From Diplocloster agilis (GTDB lineage Bacteria > Bacillota > Clostridia > Lachnospirales > Lachnospiraceae), in the NCBI RefSeq assembly GCF_019042275.1, contig NZ_JAHQCW010000013.1:1-64000 (forward strand): 64,000 nt of DNA, read 5' to 3'. Of this stretch, positions 44,781-54,636 are shown in pieces. The notes beneath the pieces are model-generated. The model did no database searches, was not told the DNA's origin, and saw nothing but the letters and a program-made list of their open reading frames with translations. Every line of letters begins with the position of its first letter. Position 1 is the first letter of the stretch. Made by a program: the position numbers and the translations under genes.

Positions 44781-46166
44781 TTATTTTTCCGCCAGATAAT
44801 CCTGGTTCGCTTTTTGCATTTGTTTTGCCGCCTCTGCAGGTTCCATAGTCAAGCCAAACACTTCCTGCATCGTGTTCAGATGAACCTGGGCCACCGCTGG
44901 AGGCAGGTACTGATCGTAGTAAAGCTGCACATTGGAAGCTTTGTTGGCATATTCGATGACGGTTTTCAACAGGGGATTCGACACTTTCTCTTCGATTCCC
45001 TTGACCGGAGGGATCTTTCCTTTGTCCACCATGAACTGGGCGCCTTCCGGTGTGGAATAGTTGGTTACGCATTCGAATGCGGCTTCCAGTTTCTCTCCGG
45101 TGCAGTTAAAGGATATGAACTGATCTCCCATGGTCCCGATCATAAGGGTCGGGTCCGTATCTACACCCTCCGCTACCGGGAACGGGAACCAGCCAAGCTT
45201 GTTGAAAAACTCTTCGCTGTCATTCATGAAGACGCTGGACATACCGGAACCGGTCAGCATCATGGCCGCGTTTTCCTGATAGAATAATTGTTTCGCCATA
45301 CCGTCATTCCAGCTCAGTGAATTGACGCCTTCCGGGAAATACCCTTTCTTAACCCAATTTTTGATGGTTTCTCCCGCTTTTATAAAGCATTCGTCCTCAA
45401 AGCTGCCGGTTCCATCCGCCGCGCTGGTGAAGGCATCCAGACCGCCATAGCGGGTCGCCAGATACATAAAATATTGGGAACCGGTCCATTTTTCCTGGTT
45501 TGCCAGGGCAAACGGCGTGATTCCATTGCCAAGAAGCGTATCGCACACGCTCTCCAGTTGTCCAATAGTCTCCGGGACCTGCAGGTTATATTTATCAAAA
45601 ATCTCTTTATTGTAGAAGATTCCCGTAACGGATACATTGTTGACGGGGATCGCATAAATATGCCCGTTATAGGTTCCCTGCGCAATCGAACCTTCCGTCA
45701 GACGGTTCGGGAGATCGCTTTTGTAGAACAGATCGTCCAGGGGCTGTGCGAAACCGGATTCGATATATTCGATCATCGGTCCCCCGGTCCAGCTGGTATA
45801 CATATCCGGGCATTCTCCGGAACTCATGGCGATAATCAATTTTTCCTTATAGTTGTCGTTCTGAACGGCCACTACCTCCGTCTGATAACCGGAGCTGCTG
45901 TTCTGATTGAACTGGTCTACCGCATAATTCATGATCGCCTTATCCGGATCCCCAGTGGTAATGTTCCAGAAGGTGATTACCTTGTCCTCATCCGAAGCGT
46001 TCTCCTGACCTGCCGGCTTCTTTTCCCCCGGCTGTTCTTCCTGACTGCCCGCGGCTCCCCCTTCTGCCTTCGGCGCAACCTCCTGTGATTGGCCGGAACC
46101 GCAGGCGGCCAGCATTACAGTCAGCGTAACAGCCAATAACACGGATAATACTTTTTTTGCTTTCAT
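44781..46166 (-). CDS. Sugar-binding lipoprotein of the ABC importer
   Basis: 461 aa. Signal peptide with lipobox LAAC at about 19-22, a Gln/Gly/Glu-rich linker, then a family 1 solute-binding domain (FWNITTGDPDKAIMNYAVDQF). Delivers an oligosaccharide to the two permeases. First gene of the locus, expressed from P1. Confidence 0.94.
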   Translation of the reverse strand: MKAKKVLSVLLAVTLTVMLAACGSGQSQEVAPKAEGGAAGSQEEQPGEKKPAGQENASDEDKVITFWNITTGDPDKAIMNYAVDQFNQNSSSGYQTEVVAVQNDNYKEKLIIAMSSGECPDMYTSWTGGPMIEYIESGFAQPLDDLFYKSDLPNRLTEGSIAQGTYNGHIYAIPVNNVSVTGIFYNKEIFDKYNLQVPETIGQLESVCDTLLGNGITPFALANQEKWTGSQYFMYLATRYGGLDAFTSAADGTGSFEDECFIKAGETIKNWVKKGYFPEGVNSLSWNDGMAKQLFYQENAAMMLTGSGMSSVFMNDSEEFFNKLGWFPFPVAEGVDTDPTLMIGTMGDQFISFNCTGEKLEAAFECVTNYSTPEGAQFMVDKGKIPPVKGIEEKVSNPLLKTVIEYANKASNVQLYYDQYLPPAVAQVHLNTMQEVFGLTMEPAEAAKQMQKANQDYLAEK

Positions 46167-46193
46167 ATAAATACCTCCTCTTAAGATAGCTTG

Positions 46194-46249
46194 ATTATAG
46201 CATCGGGATCTGCAGAAAAAAATTTATTAAAATGTCCATCTTCTATAAT
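46194..46249 (-). promoter_or_regulatory. Activator-type promoter P1 of the binding-protein gene
   Basis: Extended -10 TGCTATAAT (hexamer 46194-46199), no good -35, and TTCTATAAT at 46241-46249, 47 bp from the -10, preceded by GTCC at 46234-46237. Confidence 0.65.
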
Positions 46250-46340
46250 TTTCTTTCCTTGCGTATCTCATTCATAAATCATGGTCCGTCAAATGTGGTA
46301 ATTCACCCCTGTGCCCGATTTTCCTATGTAGTAAATATCC

Positions 46341-46369
46341 TTGTGCTGCCGGATACGCCATGTTACAAT
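46341..46369 (+). promoter_or_regulatory. Promoter of the binding protein/hybrid kinase pair
   Basis: TTGTGC (46341-46346), 17-bp spacer, TACAAT (46364-46369), about 87 nt before the ATG. Confidence 0.6.
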
Positions 46370-46455
46370 TATAAAGCAAATGGGATATTCCGTAATCCTT
46401 TTATCCTCCGTTTGGATCGGATTATATTTCTTATAGATTAAAAGAGGTTTGAACC

Positions 46456-47730
46456 ATGAAAAAACACCCGGTTATTTTATTATATATTTTCCTCAGTATT
46501 CTGGTTTCCTGTATTTTCGCCGGATGCGGGTCCGCCCGAAGCCGGAATATCATATTTGAGAACAGTCAGGAAGACGTAAAACCACAGGTCTCCTTGACTT
46601 TTTTTGGGTTCAAATACGAGGCCCTCAATGTCACGGCAATCGAAAATTCCCTGCATGGCTTCATGGATCAATACCCGGACATCTCCATCTCCTATGACGG
46701 CATTAAAAATCCCCCGTATTTTGAGATACTCGAAAAAAGACTGGCTACCGGAAACGGGGACGACGTCTTTATGCTGGATCATGCCAGGGTGCTGGAACTG
46801 GGCCGGCAGGGGGAACTGGCGGATCTTTCCGGCCTGTCCACCCTGGGGAATTTCAGTGAGCTTGCAAAAAGCCAGATGACCGCCCTCGACGGCATTTATT
46901 ATCTTCCCACCTCCATCTCAGCTTTCGGCCTGTACTGTAATCTGGATCTTCTAAAGGAGCACGGGCAGGAGGTTCCCCATAATCTGGCGGAATTTGAGCA
47001 GGTATGCGACTATTTCGCCGCGGAAGGTATCACGCCGATTGTGGCCAATAACGATATTTCTTTGAAAACCGTGGTCCTGGCAAAATGTCTGCTGCCCTAT
47101 TATTCGGGCGCTGCCTCCGGTCAGATCGCGCGGTTCAATGACGATCCGGCCGCGCTTGCCGATACCCTGCGCCCCGGCTTTCAATTCGTAGAGCGGATGT
47201 TTACGCGCCGTTGGGTAGACCGGGAGGAAACGCAGCGCACGTCTAAGACCAAAGAGGATCTGGCCGCCTTTTCCAAAGGGGATCAGCCATTTATGTTAAC
47301 CGGTGTCTGGGCCGTCCCCCGGCTGCGGGATCTGAATCCCGATTTTGAATTCGAGGTCTATCCCTACCCTATTCTGGATGACGGAAGCGTGCTGGTGATC
47401 AATATGGATACCCGGATCGGCATCAACGCCAACAGCCGCTATCCCGAAGAAGCCAAACAGTTTGTGGAATATCTGACCCAGAACGACGTCATGTGGGAAT
47501 TTGTCGACAGCCAGAGTTCTTTCAGTCCGCTGAAGGAGAACCGTCTGGCCGAAGACGACGCGATCCAGCCAGTCGGGCCGTATCTCACCAACGGCCGCAG
47601 TGTAATCGGTTCCGATGACAATCTGCTGTTCCCGATCTGGGATCTGTCCCGGGAATGTATCGAGGGTATGCTGGAGGGCGACGACGCGGATACGGCCGTA
47701 TCCCATATGGAGCAACTGCTGACACAATAG
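46456..47730 (+). CDS. Sugar-binding lipoprotein linked to a hybrid kinase
   Basis: 424 aa. Signal peptide with lipobox FAGC at about 23-26; family 1 solute-binding domain (LTFFGFKYEALNVTAIENSL … YAMEFVEYLTQN-type end). No permease adjoins; it precedes a membrane hybrid histidine kinase by 26 bp, so it probably presents ligand to that sensor, not to an importer. Confidence 0.88.
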   Translation: MKKHPVILLYIFLSILVSCIFAGCGSARSRNIIFENSQEDVKPQVSLTFFGFKYEALNVTAIENSLHGFMDQYPDISISYDGIKNPPYFEILEKRLATGNGDDVFMLDHARVLELGRQGELADLSGLSTLGNFSELAKSQMTALDGIYYLPTSISAFGLYCNLDLLKEHGQEVPHNLAEFEQVCDYFAAEGITPIVANNDISLKTVVLAKCLLPYYSGAASGQIARFNDDPAALADTLRPGFQFVERMFTRRWVDREETQRTSKTKEDLAAFSKGDQPFMLTGVWAVPRLRDLNPDFEFEVYPYPILDDGSVLVINMDTRIGINANSRYPEEAKQFVEYLTQNDVMWEFVDSQSSFSPLKENRLAEDDAIQPVGPYLTNGRSVIGSDDNLLFPIWDLSRECIEGMLEGDDADTAVSHMEQLLTQ

Positions 47731-47756
47731 ATTGGATTACGCTGGAGGAATGAAAC

Positions 47757-50291
47757 ATGAAAATAAAACACAGATGGAAAACGCTTCTCCTTGCGGTCCT
47801 ATCCGTGTCAATCGTGCTTTTGGGCAGTATCTACTACCTCAGGAGCGTACAGAACTCTCTGTGGCTCAAATCGGTAACCGACGTCCTGGAAGTAACGGCG
47901 CAGGGCTGTCATGCGCTGGATACTTATATTGAAAAGGATATGGAGATGCTGCATTGGCTCGCCGAAGACCTGTCGGCGGAAGATTCCCGCGACGGCAAAG
48001 CAATTCAGGAGGAAATGCTGCATCTGTCCGGAGATTCCGGCTCCTCCTATATCTGCGTCAGCCTGGATACCAATACCTGTTACGGCACACAGCCCGGGGA
48101 GGCGCAAAAGCTTAACCCGGAACAGGCCGAGGCTTTATTGGCCCTGCAGGGCAACGGAATTCGGGAACCGTATCTGGATGGCCGTACCGGCGTGTGGACG
48201 TTGGGATATTACGAACGGTTTTCATTTAAGGACGGAGCGGAGGGATTCCTGCAAAAGTCCCTGCCCCTCTCTACGGTCGCGGAACGGTTTTCCCTGTCTT
48301 TCTACGACGATACCGGGTTTTCTTATGTGGTCAGCCCACAGGGGGATATTTTGATCCGCTCTCTACACCGCAACAGCAACCGTACCTTTCAAAACCTGTT
48401 TGATATCATCGACCTGCAGGGCAATGATCCGGATGAAATCCGGTCATTTCAGGCCGCATTGGAGCTTGGAAAAAAAGGGGCTGCCCGCTTCTACTATCAG
48501 GAAGAAGACTACGTGTTCTGTTACGTGCCCATGGAAAATACGCCGGGATGGTATCTGGTGTCCATTGTCCCCAACCGGGTCATCATGGAACAGACCCACA
48601 ATATTGTCCAAAATTCCCAGGTGTTTCTCATTCTGATACTGGTAAGCGGTCTGATCATGGCCGCATTTTATATCGTCCACCGAACCACCTCCCGGCGGAT
48701 ACTCCAGGCCGAAGAACGCGCGCGCCTGGCCGCCGAGAGCGCGAACACCGCCAAAAGCCGTTTTCTGTCCAATATGTCCCATGATATCCGCACTCCTATG
48801 AACGCCATCATCGGTATGACCCAATTGGCTTCCCGTCACGCCGGGGAACCGGATAAGGTCAGGGAATATCTGAAAAACATTGAACTGTCGGGACAGCTTC
48901 TGGTGGGACTGATCAACGATATTCTGGATATGTCCAAGATCGAAAGCGGTAAAATGAAACTGAATAACATGGATACTTCCCTGGAAACACTGCTTACGAA
49001 TCTGGTGCGAATCATACAGCCGACGGCTGCGCAAAAGAACCAGGGATTCCACATCTATTTACACGGCATTACACACGAAACGCTTTCTTTTGATCCGCTG
49101 CGCCTCAATCAGGTGCTCATCAACCTGCTCTCCAACGCGGTAAAATTCACGCCGGAGGGCGGCGCGGTCCGGGTCGATATTACAGAAAGCCCTTCCGTCC
49201 GGGAAAACAGAGCCCATCTGACCATCCGCGTGGCGGATACCGGGATCGGTATGAAGCCGGAATACCTCCGGCACATCTTTGATTCCTTTTCCCGGGAACA
49301 GGACGACCGGGTTCATCAGACCGAAGGAACCGGCCTTGGCATGGCCATTGTCAAAATGATCGTCGATATGATGGAGGGGACGATCACCGTGGACAGCAGA
49401 CCCGGGGAGGGTTCCGTCTTCACCGTGGACCTGGACCTGCTCCTTGCGGCCGCTGCCGATCAGGAAAACCCGGCGCTGCCCGGCATCCGAATCCTCATCG
49501 CGGACAGTGATCCCGAAGAAAGCCGCACCACCGCAGAATTTCTGCGCGCTCTGGGGCTAAGCCCGGATCTTGTTCCGTCAGGAGAAGCGGCCGTACAGAA
49601 AGCGGCCGCCGCCCACAGCCACGGGAATGATTACACTTTGATCCTGTTGGACGCGGAATTGGAGGATCCGGACGCGGTCGGGACAGCCCTGGCAATCCTG
49701 GAGCAGACGGGCGAAAAACCGCCGTCTCTTCTCCTGTCCGCGTATGATTGCGCGGGTATGGAGGAGGAAGCTGCCGCTGCCGGCATAAAAGATTTTCTTC
49801 AGAAGCCGTTACTTAAAACCGCTCTGTACCGCTGTATCTGCCAAAACGTCCTGGGAGATAAACCGGCGGCGACTTGCAAAGACATGAGCCAGGATCTGAC
49901 CGGCAGGCGTATTCTTCTGGCGGAAGATAATATGCTGAACCAGGAGATCGCGCGGGAATTATTGGAAGGCCTGGGCGCGCAGATGGACGTGGTTTCCAAC
50001 GGCCTGGCCTGTGTGGAATCATTTGAAAAATCGTCTCCCGGGCATTATGACCTGATATTAATGGACGTGCAGATGCCCGTCATGAACGGGTATGAGGCGA
50101 CAAAACAGATCCGCGGCTTAGACCGTGCGGACGCCGGCGTCATCCCCATCCTGGCTATGACCGCGGATGCCTTCGCGGAGGATGTGGAGGCCGCCCTGGC
50201 CGCGGGTATGAACGGTCATCTGGCCAAACCGCTGGATATTCCGACAATGATAAGACAGATCCATCTACTCTTGAATGGGAATGGAGACTGA
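47757..50291 (+). CDS. Hybrid sensor histidine kinase with two receivers
   Basis: 844 aa. TM1 (about 10-27), extracellular Cache-like sensor (about 30-280), TM2 (about 285-305), HisKA with SNMSHDIRTPMN (His342), HATPase (VADTGIGM and a GTGLGMAI box), a first receiver (Asp632 in LILLDAEL) and a second, more canonical receiver (Asp770 in LILMDVQMP). No DNA-binding domain, so the output must pass to another protein. Ends 16 bp from the converging AraC gene. Confidence 0.92.
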   Translation: MKIKHRWKTLLLAVLSVSIVLLGSIYYLRSVQNSLWLKSVTDVLEVTAQGCHALDTYIEKDMEMLHWLAEDLSAEDSRDGKAIQEEMLHLSGDSGSSYICVSLDTNTCYGTQPGEAQKLNPEQAEALLALQGNGIREPYLDGRTGVWTLGYYERFSFKDGAEGFLQKSLPLSTVAERFSLSFYDDTGFSYVVSPQGDILIRSLHRNSNRTFQNLFDIIDLQGNDPDEIRSFQAALELGKKGAARFYYQEEDYVFCYVPMENTPGWYLVSIVPNRVIMEQTHNIVQNSQVFLILILVSGLIMAAFYIVHRTTSRRILQAEERARLAAESANTAKSRFLSNMSHDIRTPMNAIIGMTQLASRHAGEPDKVREYLKNIELSGQLLVGLINDILDMSKIESGKMKLNNMDTSLETLLTNLVRIIQPTAAQKNQGFHIYLHGITHETLSFDPLRLNQVLINLLSNAVKFTPEGGAVRVDITESPSVRENRAHLTIRVADTGIGMKPEYLRHIFDSFSREQDDRVHQTEGTGLGMAIVKMIVDMMEGTITVDSRPGEGSVFTVDLDLLLAAAADQENPALPGIRILIADSDPEESRTTAEFLRALGLSPDLVPSGEAAVQKAAAAHSHGNDYTLILLDAELEDPDAVGTALAILEQTGEKPPSLLLSAYDCAGMEEEAAAAGIKDFLQKPLLKTALYRCICQNVLGDKPAATCKDMSQDLTGRRILLAEDNMLNQEIARELLEGLGAQMDVVSNGLACVESFEKSSPGHYDLILMDVQMPVMNGYEATKQIRGLDRADAGVIPILAMTADAFAEDVEAALAAGMNGHLAKPLDIPTMIRQIHLLLNGNGD

Positions 50292-50307
50292 CCGCCGCCG
50301 CTACCGT

Positions 50308-51195
50308 TTACAGGTAGCCGTGTGTCCGCAGATAGGGATTTTTCACATGGGACATGTTGGGGCCTGCCAGGGACTTCCGGTATTTCAGGGGCGGCTGCCC
50401 GTAATAGTGCTGGAAAGCCCTGGTAAAGGATCTGCTGTCGGAGAAACCATTGTCCAGAGCGATCTGCAGGATGGAGTAGTCGCTTTCCGTAAGGTCCTGG
50501 TAGGCGTGGTGCATGCGGATACTGGTCAGATATTTCTTAAATGTGGTGCCCATGCACTCTTTAAAGGTCCGTGACAGATGTTCCTTGGATATTCCGTAGT
50601 CCCTGGACAGGGTATCCAGAGAAATCGTCTCCCGGTAATGCGTATCGATATAGGCTATAATATCCTGGCACCGCTCCATGTACTTCTGGGTTTTGATGGC
50701 GGTAGGCACCTCCTTCTCCCTCTTGAACTCGGTGAGAAGTATATATAAGATCTCATAGAAACTGCTGTTCAGCTTCAGCTGGTAATGAAGATTCGTTTTC
50801 CGGTTGCTGAACACCGGAAAAATTTCTTTAAAGATTCTGCCCAGCTGGGTATAACCGGCTTTCTCCTGATCCAGCACAAAACAGATATCCTCATAAGCGG
50901 GGTAAATCTGTTTTAAAAAAGCCACGGGAAATATAATAGTGATGGCCTCCGCAGGGCTTGAATAATTCATATGGCAGCCGTGCACCTCTCCCCCGTTGAT
51001 CAGGACCAGATCCCCGGCCTTCGCCACGAACCTGCGGCCGCCCACATCAAACAGGCAGTCCCCCCACAGGATGTAGGTCAGCTCCAGGCTGCGGTGCCAG
51101 TGTTTATCCACCTCCATGATCTGGTTCTCTGTGTGTACATACACCCAGGCGAGAAATTTTTCAGGAACTTTAATCGTCTCGTGGGGATATTCCAT
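50308..51195 (-). CDS. AraC-family regulator of the GH3/aminohydrolase operon
   Basis: About 295 aa. N-terminal cupin domain (HWHRSLELTYILWGD, LINGGEVHGC) and C-terminal double HTH with GFSDSRSFTRAFQHYYG. Start ATG 51195 follows AGGAGG; the frame to 51270 is an extension. Divergent from the importer/GH3/aminohydrolase operon, which it probably controls. Confidence 0.92.
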   Translation of the reverse strand: MEYPHETIKVPEKFLAWVYVHTENQIMEVDKHWHRSLELTYILWGDCLFDVGGRRFVAKAGDLVLINGGEVHGCHMNYSSPAEAITIIFPVAFLKQIYPAYEDICFVLDQEKAGYTQLGRIFKEIFPVFSNRKTNLHYQLKLNSSFYEILYILLTEFKREKEVPTAIKTQKYMERCQDIIAYIDTHYRETISLDTLSRDYGISKEHLSRTFKECMGTTFKKYLTSIRMHHAYQDLTESDYSILQIALDNGFSDSRSFTRAFQHYYGQPPLKYRKSLAGPNMSHVKNPYLRTHGYL

Positions 51196-51361
51196 AGAAT
51201 CCTCCTCTGCCGTTTGCCGGCTCTTTTTTTTCCTATTTTTCTTTCCTATTTGACCTTCTATTTTCTTCATTTCTTGTCTTTATTATGGTAAATCCCTCTG
51301 AAATTGTCAATATTACGTTAAATAATATCAATTTTTTGCATATTTTTCGCTAATAATCGAA

Positions 51362-51390
51362 CTGAAACTCCACGGAAGCCGGATTATAAT
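51362..51390 (+). promoter_or_regulatory. Promoter of the importer/GH3/aminohydrolase operon
   Basis: CTGAAA (51362-51367), 17-bp spacer, TATAAT (51385-51390), about 140 nt before the GTG. The 334-bp divergent region (51196-51529) also has AT-rich dyad-like sequence near 51309-51335 (TCAATATTA, TAATATCAA) and no gene. Confidence 0.55.
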
Positions 51391-51529
51391 AAAATCACTG
51401 AAGAAAACAACATACCCACATACCACGGTAAAGAGGCTGTCATGATGTAATAGAAAAGTTATTACGGATATGGCGGCCTTTCAAAAATAAACAACATTAT
51501 CAATGGAGTTTCAAGGAGGTAGGTAATCT

Positions 51530-52411
51530 GTGAAAAAGCAAAAAATGGGATTTTGGCGCCACGCGCTGTTTCTGGGGCCGGCATCCCTGGCCTTTGCGCT
51601 GGCCGTAGTCGTTCCGTTTGTAATCAGCGTCATCTATTCGTTTACGGACTGGAACGGAGTAGCCAATGACATCAAGTTTATCGGACTGGACAACTTTGTG
51701 AGAATCTTCTCCGGGAAGTCTAATTTTCTGGGTTCCTTCTGGTTTACACTGAAAATCTCGGTGGTGAACATTATTTTGATCAACGTGCTGGGAACCCTGC
51801 TGGCGGTAGCCCTTACATCGGCCATCCGCGCAAAAGGGCTGTTCCGTGTAGCCTTTTATCTGCCGAATACGATCGGCGGCCTGATTCTGGGCTTTGTATG
51901 GCAGTTCATCTTCGTCACAGGCTTTCCCGCTATTGGACAACTGCTTCAATCGGGCTTTTTCAACCAACAGTGGCTGGGCACGGAGTCTACCGCGTTTATC
52001 GGACTGGTGATCGTCAGCGTCTGGCAGAACGTGGGGTATGTGATGGTAATCATGACCGCCGCACTGATGGGCGTCCCTTCCGATCTGATCGAATCCGCCC
52101 GGATCGACGGCGCGTCGGCTGTGTGCACCTTCTTCAAGGTAAAACTGCCTCTGTGTATGCCTTACATAACCGTGTGCCTGTTCTGGACGATCTCCAACGC
52201 CTTTAAGATGTTCGAGCTGAACTACTCGCTGACGAAGGGCGGCCCCTATGGATCTACTAATTCCATGGCCCTGTATATTTACAACGACGCGTTTGCCAAC
52301 AATAAATACGGGTTAGCCACTGCCGAGTCACTGGTGTTCTTTGTAATTATCATGCTCATAACCGGCATCCAGATGTACTTCACCGGCAAGAAAGAGAGGG
52401 AGTACCAATGA
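51530..52411 (+). CDS. Carbohydrate ABC permease, MalF type
   Basis: 293 aa, six spans; EAA loop LIESARIDGASAVCTFFKVK. Starts with GTG after AAGGAGG. Overlaps the next permease by 4 nt (ATGA). First gene of the five-gene operon. Confidence 0.93.
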   Translation: MKKQKMGFWRHALFLGPASLAFALAVVVPFVISVIYSFTDWNGVANDIKFIGLDNFVRIFSGKSNFLGSFWFTLKISVVNIILINVLGTLLAVALTSAIRAKGLFRVAFYLPNTIGGLILGFVWQFIFVTGFPAIGQLLQSGFFNQQWLGTESTAFIGLVIVSVWQNVGYVMVIMTAALMGVPSDLIESARIDGASAVCTFFKVKLPLCMPYITVCLFWTISNAFKMFELNYSLTKGGPYGSTNSMALYIYNDAFANNKYGLATAESLVFFVIIMLITGIQMYFTGKKEREYQ

Positions 52412-53235
52412 AAAAAGGTAAAATCGGATCTGTCATCCTGTTTCTCGTCATGTTACTGGCGGTCCTTGTGTTCCTCTATCCTCTGTTCGTGGTGGTGATG
52501 AACTCCTTTAAGCCGCTGGGCGATATTATCGCAAGGCCTCTTGAAATTCCCGGCATCCTGCATCTGGAGAATTATATCAATGCCTGGAAAACGGTAGAAA
52601 TCCCCAGGGTCATGTGGAATACCGCCCTGGTGACCGTCCTCTCCGTAACCGGGATCGTACTGTTAAGCGCTATGAGCGCCTACTGGTCCGAGCGGCATCC
52701 CACCGTTTATTCCCGTATATTTTCCAGGCTGCTGGTTCTGTCCATGCTGATCCCTTTTGCCTCCCTGATGATTCCTCTGGTACAGGTGATGCGGGTGTTC
52801 CGCCTGAACAATTCCCTGTCCGGAGCCATCGTCACCTACTGGGGAATCGGTCTGGCCTTCGCCTTCTTTATGACACAGGGCGCGGTGAAATCTCTCCCCT
52901 ATGAGCTTGAGGAGGCGGCCATAGTAGACGGCTGCGGCCCGGTGCGGGTATTCTGGCAGATCATTCTTCCGCTGCTGCAGCCCACCATGGTGACGATCTT
53001 CGTCATGGATATCTTCTGGATCTGGAACGACTTTATCGTTCCGCTGATCCTGCTGGACAGCAGCCAGCTGAGCACGATCCAGCTGGCGATCAAGAAACTG
53101 TTCAGCCAGTATTCCAGCCAGTGGGATCTGGCGCTTCCGGCGCTGGTGATCTCCATTGTTCCTATATTAGTGGTATTCGTCCTGTTACAGAAAAAAATCG
53201 TCGGCGGTATTCTGGCCGGAGCTGTAAAGGGATAA
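52408..53235 (+). CDS. Carbohydrate ABC permease, MalG type
   Basis: 275 aa, six spans; EAA loop LEEAAIVDGCGPVRVFWQII and C-terminal KKIVGGILAGAVKG. Partner of the preceding permease and of the binding protein 40 nt downstream. Confidence 0.94.
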   Translation: MKKGKIGSVILFLVMLLAVLVFLYPLFVVVMNSFKPLGDIIARPLEIPGILHLENYINAWKTVEIPRVMWNTALVTVLSVTGIVLLSAMSAYWSERHPTVYSRIFSRLLVLSMLIPFASLMIPLVQVMRVFRLNNSLSGAIVTYWGIGLAFAFFMTQGAVKSLPYELEEAAIVDGCGPVRVFWQIILPLLQPTMVTIFVMDIFWIWNDFIVPLILLDSSQLSTIQLAIKKLFSQYSSQWDLALPALVISIVPILVVFVLLQKKIVGGILAGAVKG

Positions 53236-53275
53236 ATATAAAACAAAACCGTAAACACTGAAGGAGGAAACGTAT

Positions 53276-54622
53276 ATGAAAGAGAGAAAAAGACTTTTGG
53301 CACTGCTGTTGTCAGGTGTGATGGCCCTGGGCATGTTTGGCTGCGGAGTTACCACAGGTTCCGGTGATGCCGCCCCGGAAAAGACCCCGGCCGCACAGGA
53401 CAGCGGGGAAGCCGCAGGCGATAAAGGCGCAGGCACTGCCGATGCAGGAACCACAGAGAAAAAGACCATCTACATCTATCAGCTGAAGATCCAGATCGAC
53501 GAGGCATTGAAAAATGTATGCAAACAATATTCCGAGATGCATCCGGAGGTGGAATTCGTGGTGGAATCCGAGGCCGATAACTATTTTACCTCATTAAAGA
53601 CCAAGTTTACCGGCGGACAGGCTCCGGACGTGTTTACCATCGTAGGTAACGCGGACGCGAAGCTGTGGCAGTCCCACTTGGAAGACTTAAGCGACCAGCC
53701 CTGGGTAGCGGATATGATTGACCTGGCTAAGCAGGACATTACCATCGACGGCGGCGTATATGGACTGCCGGTTTCCGTGGAAGGCTACGGTTATATGTAC
53801 AATAAAAAACTGTTTGAACAGGCGGGAATCACCCAGGTGCCCACCACGCTTACCGAGATGAAGGCAGCCGTGGATAAATTAGAAGCGGCAGGCATTTCCC
53901 CCATCACACAGCCTTACATGGATTGGTATCAGGCCGGAAACTTTATGGTAAATGTAGGGATTGCCAGACAAGAGGACCCCATGGCGTTCCTCCAGGGATT
54001 AAACGACGGCAGCACCACTTTCGTGGATAACCCCGTATTCCTGACGCTGGCGGATTATCTGCTCTATGACGTATCCAAATGCACGAACCCGATGAATACC
54101 GACTTCAACACCCAGACTTCCCTGTTCAGCAACCAGGAAGTGGCTATGACCCTGGGAGGAAACTGGAACCAGCCCACGCTGGACGAAGCCGGACCGGATC
54201 TGTCCGCGGGCTTAATGCCTTTCCCCATCGATGATGACAAGGAAGCCAACGATATGCTGTTCGCCGGGGTAACCGGATACTGGGGCATCAACAAGGACTC
54301 TGAGGCAAAGGAAGAGATCAAGGAATTCTTTACCTGGCTTTCCACCACCCCGGAGGGACAGAAATGCATGACCACCGATCTGCAGATGATTCCCGCCTTC
54401 CGGTCCTTTGAAGCGGACCCGGACAGCATCGGTGAACTGGGAACAGATCTTTCTTCCTATATTAATCAGGGTAAGGTATATGGCATGTATCATTCCTATT
54501 ATCCGGACGGATTTGCCCAGGCGGCCGGGGAGGCCGTACAGAAGCTGGTGGCCGGCAACATCGACGGCGCGGCTTTCACCCGTGAGCTTCAGAACGGCTG
54601 GGATAACTTAAAGACCGAGTAA
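53276..54622 (+). CDS. Sugar-binding lipoprotein of the GH3/aminohydrolase operon
   Basis: 448 aa. Signal peptide ending GMFGC (lipid-attached Cys at about 23), Asp/Ala/Gly-rich linker, family 1 solute-binding domain. GGAGGA precedes the ATG. Gene order is permease-permease-binding protein, unlike the two other importers here. Confidence 0.93.
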   Translation: MKERKRLLALLLSGVMALGMFGCGVTTGSGDAAPEKTPAAQDSGEAAGDKGAGTADAGTTEKKTIYIYQLKIQIDEALKNVCKQYSEMHPEVEFVVESEADNYFTSLKTKFTGGQAPDVFTIVGNADAKLWQSHLEDLSDQPWVADMIDLAKQDITIDGGVYGLPVSVEGYGYMYNKKLFEQAGITQVPTTLTEMKAAVDKLEAAGISPITQPYMDWYQAGNFMVNVGIARQEDPMAFLQGLNDGSTTFVDNPVFLTLADYLLYDVSKCTNPMNTDFNTQTSLFSNQEVAMTLGGNWNQPTLDEAGPDLSAGLMPFPIDDDKEANDMLFAGVTGYWGINKDSEAKEEIKEFFTWLSTTPEGQKCMTTDLQMIPAFRSFEADPDSIGELGTDLSSYINQGKVYGMYHSYYPDGFAQAAGEAVQKLVAGNIDGAAFTRELQNGWDNLKTE

Positions 54623-54636
54623 ACGGAGGTTATTTT

